Source: Streptomyces beigongshangae (lineage in GTDB: Bacteria > Actinomycetota > Actinomycetes > Streptomycetales > Streptomycetaceae). From it: a stretch of DNA of 64,000 nt. The translations under genes were made by a program, and so were the position numbers. The notes under the pieces were generated by a model. The model did no database searches. It had not been told where the DNA came from and saw only the letters and a list, made by a program, of their open reading frames with translations. Shown one piece after another: positions 60,698 to 64,000 of this stretch. Position 1 is the first letter of the stretch. Each line of letters opens with the position of its first letter. The stretch covers positions 62,001 to 126,000 of the forward strand of contig NZ_JAHKJW010000017.1 of the NCBI RefSeq assembly GCF_019710745.1, given 5' to 3'.

Positions 60698-60779
60698 CCG
60701 TTTACCGTGAAAGAGCCGGCAGGCACTGGACGCAGTCCCGATGCCGCAGCCCCGATGCCGCAGCACCGAGAGGACCTTC

Positions 60780-61523
60780 ATGGAAGCCGTGGTCGCGATC
60801 GTCGCGCTGATCTTCGTGCTGTTCGTGGCACTGGGCGTGTATGCCACGGTGAAGGCGGTCGGAGCCGCCAAGCGGGGCGTGGACCGTACCGTCACGCAGG
60901 CCCGCCGCACGGTGGAGGACCAGACCCTCAGGGCGAAGACCTTCGCCCAGCCGGGAGCCCAGGGTCAGCTCGCCCAGTTGCGCCTCTCCCTGCGCACGTC
61001 GATGCGGGCCACCCAGGACGCGCTGCAGGCGGGCGTGGCCGACGACGAGTCCCTCAAGGAGTCCCTGGCGCTCTTCGACCGGCTCAGCGCCCACGGCCGG
61101 GAGCTGGACGCCGAGTTGAAGCGGCTGGAGCGCGAACCGGACAGGGCGCGTCTCGCCGAGCGGCTGCCTGCGCTGCGCGAGCGCACCGAGCAGATAACGA
61201 AATCGGCCGACGCGCTGCGCTGGGCGGCGCGTGACCGCGCCCAGCGTTTCGGGAGCGACGACCTGGACTCCCTGAGCACACAGATCGACATGGAGGCGGG
61301 CGCGCTGCGGCACTGGACGACGGAGCCGTCCCCCACGCCGACGGCGCAGCCCCCGGCCGGGCGGACCGCCGAGTCCTCGACCGGGCGGACCGCCGAGCCT
61401 TCGACCGGGCGGACGGCTGGGTCGCGCAGGGCCGAGGAGCCCGCCCGGCCCGCGATCGACGCGCCCGTGCAGCGGTCCGCCTACCCTTGGGAGAAGAAGC
61501 CCCGCCCCGAGAGCACGACTTGA
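60780..61523 (+). CDS. Membrane-anchored coiled-coil protein (247 aa)
   Basis: A 247-residue protein with one N-terminal membrane helix (residues about 4-24, VVAIVALIFVLFVALGVYATV) and a long helical, charged region (30-180) with heptad-like Leu/Ala spacing, rich in Arg and Gln. The C-terminal roughly 60 residues are Pro/Thr/Arg-rich with TGRTAE repeats (three copies). It resembles no enzyme family. ATG 60780 follows GAGGA at 7 nt. It lies alone between leuS and degV. A structural envelope or divisome-linked role would fit the topology but is speculation. Confidence 0.75.
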   Translation: MEAVVAIVALIFVLFVALGVYATVKAVGAAKRGVDRTVTQARRTVEDQTLRAKTFAQPGAQGQLAQLRLSLRTSMRATQDALQAGVADDESLKESLALFDRLSAHGRELDAELKRLEREPDRARLAERLPALRERTEQITKSADALRWAARDRAQRFGSDDLDSLSTQIDMEAGALRHWTTEPSPTPTAQPPAGRTAESSTGRTAEPSTGRTAGSRRAEEPARPAIDAPVQRSAYPWEKKPRPESTT

Positions 61524-61582
61524 TCCCACCGGTCCGGCAGCGGGCGTCGAGGGCCGGGCTGCCGTCCACGACCCCTGACAGG

Positions 61583-61595
61583 TAACCTCCAGCTC
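61583..61595 (+). promoter_or_regulatory. Leaderless promoter of degV
   Basis: TAACCT (61583-61588), 7 nt (CCAGCTC), then ATG; no ribosome binding site. Confidence 0.45.
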
Positions 61596-62441
61596 ATGTC
61601 CCGCCATGTCGCGATCGTCACCGATTCAACGGCCTACCTGCCGCCGCGGACGATGGAGCGCCACGGCATCACCGCGGTCCCCCTGACCGTGGTCCTCGGC
61701 GACCGGGCGCTTGAGGAGGGCACCGAGATCTCGGCCCGCTCCCTGGCCCAGGCCCTGCAGAAGCGCCGGTCCGTCACGACCTCGCGGCCCAGCCCCGAGG
61801 TCTTCGCCGAGACCTACCGCCGCGTCGCCGAGTCGGGCGCCACCGGCATCGTCTCGCTGCACCTGTCCGCGGAGTTCTCCGGCACGTACGACGCGGCGGT
61901 CCTCGCCGCCCGTGAGGCGCCGGTACCCGTGCGCGTGGTGGACACCGGCATGGTCGCGATGGCCCTCGGCTTCTGCGCGCTGGCGGCCGCCGAGTGCGCC
62001 GAGGCGGGCGGCACGGCCGACGACGCGGTCACGGCGGCGGAGAAGCGGGCCGCGGGCACGTACGCGTACTTCTACGTCGACACCCTCGACTATCTCCGCC
62101 GGGGCGGCCGGATCGGGGCGGCACAGGCGCTCTTCGGTTCGGCGCTGGCCGTCAAACCGCTGCTGCAACTGGAGGGCGGGCGCATCGAACCCCTGGAGAA
62201 GGTGCGCACGGCCACCAGGGCCATCGCCCGCCTGGAGGAGATCACGGCAGACCGGGCCGGGAGCGCGCAGGTCGACATCGCCGTGCACCACCTCGCCGCC
62301 CCCGAACGCGCCTCGGCGCTCGCGGACCGGCTGCGGGAACGGGTCCCGGGACTGGCCGACCTGCACGTGAGCGAGGTCGGAGCGGTGATCGGGGCGCACA
62401 CGGGGCCGGGCCTGCTGGCGGCGGTCGTCTCTCCTCGGTGA
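61596..62441 (+). CDS. DegV family fatty-acid-binding protein
   Basis: A 281-residue DegV-family protein. VAIVTDSTAYLPP opens the fold, TSRPSPEVFAETYR and SLHLSAEFSGTYDAA form the ligand pocket, and the DTLDYLRRGGRIG loop is characteristic. DegV (FakB) proteins bind fatty acids and present them to a FakA kinase for phosphorylation; no fakA is adjacent here. The ATG lies 7 nt after TAACCT without a ribosome binding site, suggesting leaderless translation. comEA follows 98 bp later and has its own upstream region. Confidence 0.92.
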   Translation: MSRHVAIVTDSTAYLPPRTMERHGITAVPLTVVLGDRALEEGTEISARSLAQALQKRRSVTTSRPSPEVFAETYRRVAESGATGIVSLHLSAEFSGTYDAAVLAAREAPVPVRVVDTGMVAMALGFCALAAAECAEAGGTADDAVTAAEKRAAGTYAYFYVDTLDYLRRGGRIGAAQALFGSALAVKPLLQLEGGRIEPLEKVRTATRAIARLEEITADRAGSAQVDIAVHHLAAPERASALADRLRERVPGLADLHVSEVGAVIGAHTGPGLLAAVVSPR

Positions 62442-62478
62442 GGAGTTCCCGCGCGCCGGCCCCGCAGGGGTGACGGGG

Positions 62479-62487
62479 TTATCCACA
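62479..62487 (+). promoter_or_regulatory. DnaA box upstream of comEA
   Basis: TTATCCACA matches the consensus DnaA box exactly. Only one such box is visible, about 60 bp before comEA, so it is not an origin; it could place comEA or degV under DnaA control. Confidence 0.5.
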
Positions 62488-62526
62488 ACGGGACGGTTTT
62501 CCCCGGAAACCAAGCAAGATCATCGG

Positions 62527-62549
62527 GGATCGGGGGTGATGCCCGATCC
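62527..62549. promoter_or_regulatory. Inverted repeat over the comEA start
   Basis: GGATCGGG-GGTGATG-CCCGATCC, an 8-bp perfect inverted repeat with the candidate GTG/ATG start codons in its loop, could hide the start in RNA or bind a regulator. Confidence 0.5.
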
Positions 62550-63705
62550 TCATGGCATGGCACTTCGATCACCTTCACCTTCACCTTCACCTTCGTCTTC
62601 GTCTTCGTCCTCACCTTCATTCACGCCTTCTCGTTCGCGGAGGACGACGGTGACCAGCGGCCCCGGCCGCGGTCCGGTCTCCGACGGTCGTATGCGGCAC
62701 CGTCGTCAGCTCCATCGGGGCAGGCCACGGCAGCGGGGCCCGGGCAGGGGCGGCAGCCGCGGCCGGGAAGCGTTGGTGCAGACACAGGCGCAGGCGCTGC
62801 GTCTGCGCGCGGAGACGCTCTTCGGCGGCGCAGGAGACGAACGGGCCGGGCCGCGGCCCGAGCCGGCGAACCCTGATACCGGCCTCGCGGCCGAGGCCGA
62901 GGATGCTGCGGCGAAGGGAAAGGCCGGCGGCGCCGAGGCCGCATGGCGGGAGCGGGCCGGGCTCGCCGTACGGGAGCGGATGCCCCTGTGGCTGCAGACC
63001 AGGTGCGGGCTGGAGCGGCGGAGCGTGACCGCGCTCGCTGTGGTGCTGGCCGTCGCGGTGGTCCTCGCGGCCCAGCATTTCTGGTCGGGGCGGATTCAGC
63101 CGGTGCGGGCCCCGGAGACCGTGCAGGCCGCGTCTCCCTACGGGGAGGGCGACGGGGAGAAGGGCTACAAGGGTTACGGGGAGAAGCCCGGAGGCGGGCA
63201 GGGGCCGGCGTCCGGTGGCTCAGCCGCCGCGCAGGTCCCGGTGGGCGCGGTCGGCACCGCGATCGTGGTGGACGTCAGCGGCAAGGTGCACGAGCCCGGT
63301 GTCCATCGGCTGCCGGCCGGCTCCCGGGTCGCCGACGCGCTGAAGGCGGCGGGCGGGGTACGACCGGGCGCGGACACCGGAGGTCTCAACCGCGCACGGT
63401 TCCTGGTGGACGGCGAGCAGGTGGTGGTCGGCGCCCCGCCGGCGGTGGCGGGGCCCGGCGCCACCGGCACCTCCGGTGGCGCGGGCCCCGGTGGAACCGC
63501 TCCCGCCGTCACCGCTCCGGTGGCCCTCAGCACCGCCACGCTGGAACAGCTGGACACGCTGCCCGGCGTGGGACCCGTCCTTGCGCAGCACATCATGGAC
63601 TACCGCGCCCAGCACGGCGGTTTCCGTTCGGTGGACGAGCTCCGCGAGGTGAACGGCATCGGGGACCGCCGCTTCGCCGACCTGCAGAAGCTCGTACGGC
63701 CATGA
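62539..63705 (+). CDS. comEA: ComEA-like DNA-binding competence protein
   Basis: A 388-residue protein if begun at ATG 62539. Parts: a Ser/Pro tract (about residues 10-30, encoded by TTCACC and TTCGTC hexamers), a basic cytoplasmic region, one membrane helix (about 175-193, SVTALAVVLAVAVVLAAQ), an SLBB domain (IVVDVSGKVHEPGVHRLP), and two helix-hairpin-helix motifs (LDTLPGVGPVLAQHI and VNGIGDRRFADL). ComEA binds incoming double-stranded DNA at the membrane. The start is uncertain: ATG 62557 and GTG 62536 are alternatives. The next ATG, of comEC, overlaps its TGA. Streptomyces is not known to be naturally competent, so the role may differ. Confidence 0.85.
   Translation: MPDPHGMALRSPSPSPSPSSSSSSSPSFTPSRSRRTTVTSGPGRGPVSDGRMRHRRQLHRGRPRQRGPGRGGSRGREALVQTQAQALRLRAETLFGGAGDERAGPRPEPANPDTGLAAEAEDAAAKGKAGGAEAAWRERAGLAVRERMPLWLQTRCGLERRSVTALAVVLAVAVVLAAQHFWSGRIQPVRAPETVQAASPYGEGDGEKGYKGYGEKPGGGQGPASGGSAAAQVPVGAVGTAIVVDVSGKVHEPGVHRLPAGSRVADALKAAGGVRPGADTGGLNRARFLVDGEQVVVGAPPAVAGPGATGTSGGAGPGGTAPAVTAPVALSTATLEQLDTLPGVGPVLAQHIMDYRAQHGGFRSVDELREVNGIGDRRFADLQKLVRP
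62565..62622 (+). repeat. Hexanucleotide microsatellite at the comEA 5' end
   Basis: TTCACC is repeated about four times, then TTCGTC about three times, giving an SPSPSPSPSSSSSSS tract. Slippage would add or remove Ser/Pro pairs without a frameshift. Confidence 0.7.
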
Positions 63706-64000
63706 GGACCGGTGAGGTCACGAGGACCGGTGAGGCCACGAGGGATCGGGGACGCCGCCGGCCGGCCGTGCACGCGGGCTCCGGCAATCCGCTGGGTACC
63801 GCGCACCCCCGCCAGGAGGGCCCGGCGGATCTGCGACTGGTCCCACCCGCGCTGGCGGCGTGGGCGACAGCGGCGGTGGCGCTGGACGCTTCGCCGGGCG
63901 GCTGGATCGCGGGCGTGGCGGGAGTGTGCGCGACCGCGGCAGGCTGGCTTCTGCTCACGGGCCGCGACCGCGATCCGGACGCCGGAAGCCAGGAGACCGA
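63702..64000 (+). CDS. comEC: ComEC-like DNA uptake channel (5' part only)
   Basis: The first 99 codons are visible; the window ends inside the gene. The ATG at 63702 overlaps the comEA stop (ATGA), the usual comEA-comEC arrangement. The N-terminal about 45 residues are basic, with an exact repeat of RTGE in MRTGEVTRTGEATR encoded by an 18-bp direct repeat. Membrane segments begin near residue 50 (LAAWATAAVALDA, WIAGVAGVCATAAGWLLL). The full family has about ten helices plus a metallo-beta-lactamase domain, not visible here. Confidence 0.8.
   Translation, partial: MRTGEVTRTGEATRDRGRRRPAVHAGSGNPLGTAHPRQEGPADLRLVPPALAAWATAAVALDASPGGWIAGVAGVCATAAGWLLLTGRDRDPDAGSQET

Noticed and set aside
62479..62487. 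A replication origin near the DnaA box
   Set aside because: Only one box, no cluster, and no dnaA or dnaN nearby.

Overview
The window is chromosomal core sequence from a high-GC actinomycete, almost certainly a Streptomyces. The evidence is strongly GC3-biased codon use, GTG starts, twin ClpP proteases, a very long RNase E/G, and a gene order (tig-clpP1-clpP2-clpX-valS-folC-ndk-mreBCD-pbp2-rodA ... rne-rplU-rpmA-obg-proB-proA-nadD-LCP-rsfS ... leuS ... comEA-comEC) that matches, from memory, the conserved core of Streptomyces coelicolor. No phage, plasmid, insertion sequence, CRISPR array or biosynthetic cluster is visible.

Layout. Positions 1-5760 hold a clipped Eis-like acetyltransferase, a SpoIIE-type phosphatase, a proton antiporter, a small HD hydrolase, an acyltransferase-3 membrane enzyme and a 64-residue membrane protein. 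tRNA-Gly and tRNA-Pro follow, then the protein-quality block (trigger factor, ClpP1, ClpP2, ClpX). Positions 11.6-18.0 kb carry a membrane-anchored PGY-rich protein, valS, folC, a DUF4233 protein and ndk. Positions 18.3-24.8 kb are the cell-wall elongation and sporulation cluster mreB-mreC-mreD-pbp2-rodA. Next come a CYTH-CHAD protein, an uncharacterised radical SAM pair, and an unusually long RNase E/G with internal 210-bp tandem repeats, then a secreted PLD-like protein, L21, L27 and Obg. A TagF-like polymerase lies opposite proB-(155 aa)-proA. Two related single-pass proteins, an M48 protease, two 53-residue membrane microproteins, nadD, a degenerate LCP-LytR_C protein, rsfS and a histidine phosphatase follow. 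Two identical tRNA-Ala genes flank two small Cys-rich proteins. The right end has a NuoF-ferredoxin/cytochrome b pair, leuS behind a leucine leader peptide and terminator, a coiled-coil membrane protein, DegV, comEA and the start of comEC.

How the parts work together. The window links translation (two tRNA synthetases, four tRNAs, L21, L27, Obg, RsfS), RNA decay (RNase E/G), proteostasis (Tig, ClpXP) and envelope growth (Mre-PBP2-RodA, TagF-like, LCP, M48). A recurring regulatory theme is the apparently leaderless transcript: a TANNNT -10 box lies 6-9 nt before the start codon, with no ribosome binding site, for valS, folC, the CYTH-CHAD gene, proA, the two paired membrane proteins, nadD, the leuS leader peptide, degV and possibly the SpoIIE-type phosphatase.

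The most interesting items are the leuS attenuator with a leaderless Leu-Leu-Leu leader peptide, the recently expanded repeat in the RNase E N-terminal arm, the radical SAM pair next to rne, the NuoF-like protein lacking a cluster cysteine, and the two adjacent membrane proteins sharing an N-terminal motif. All functional statements come from reading motifs and family knowledge; no database search was run.
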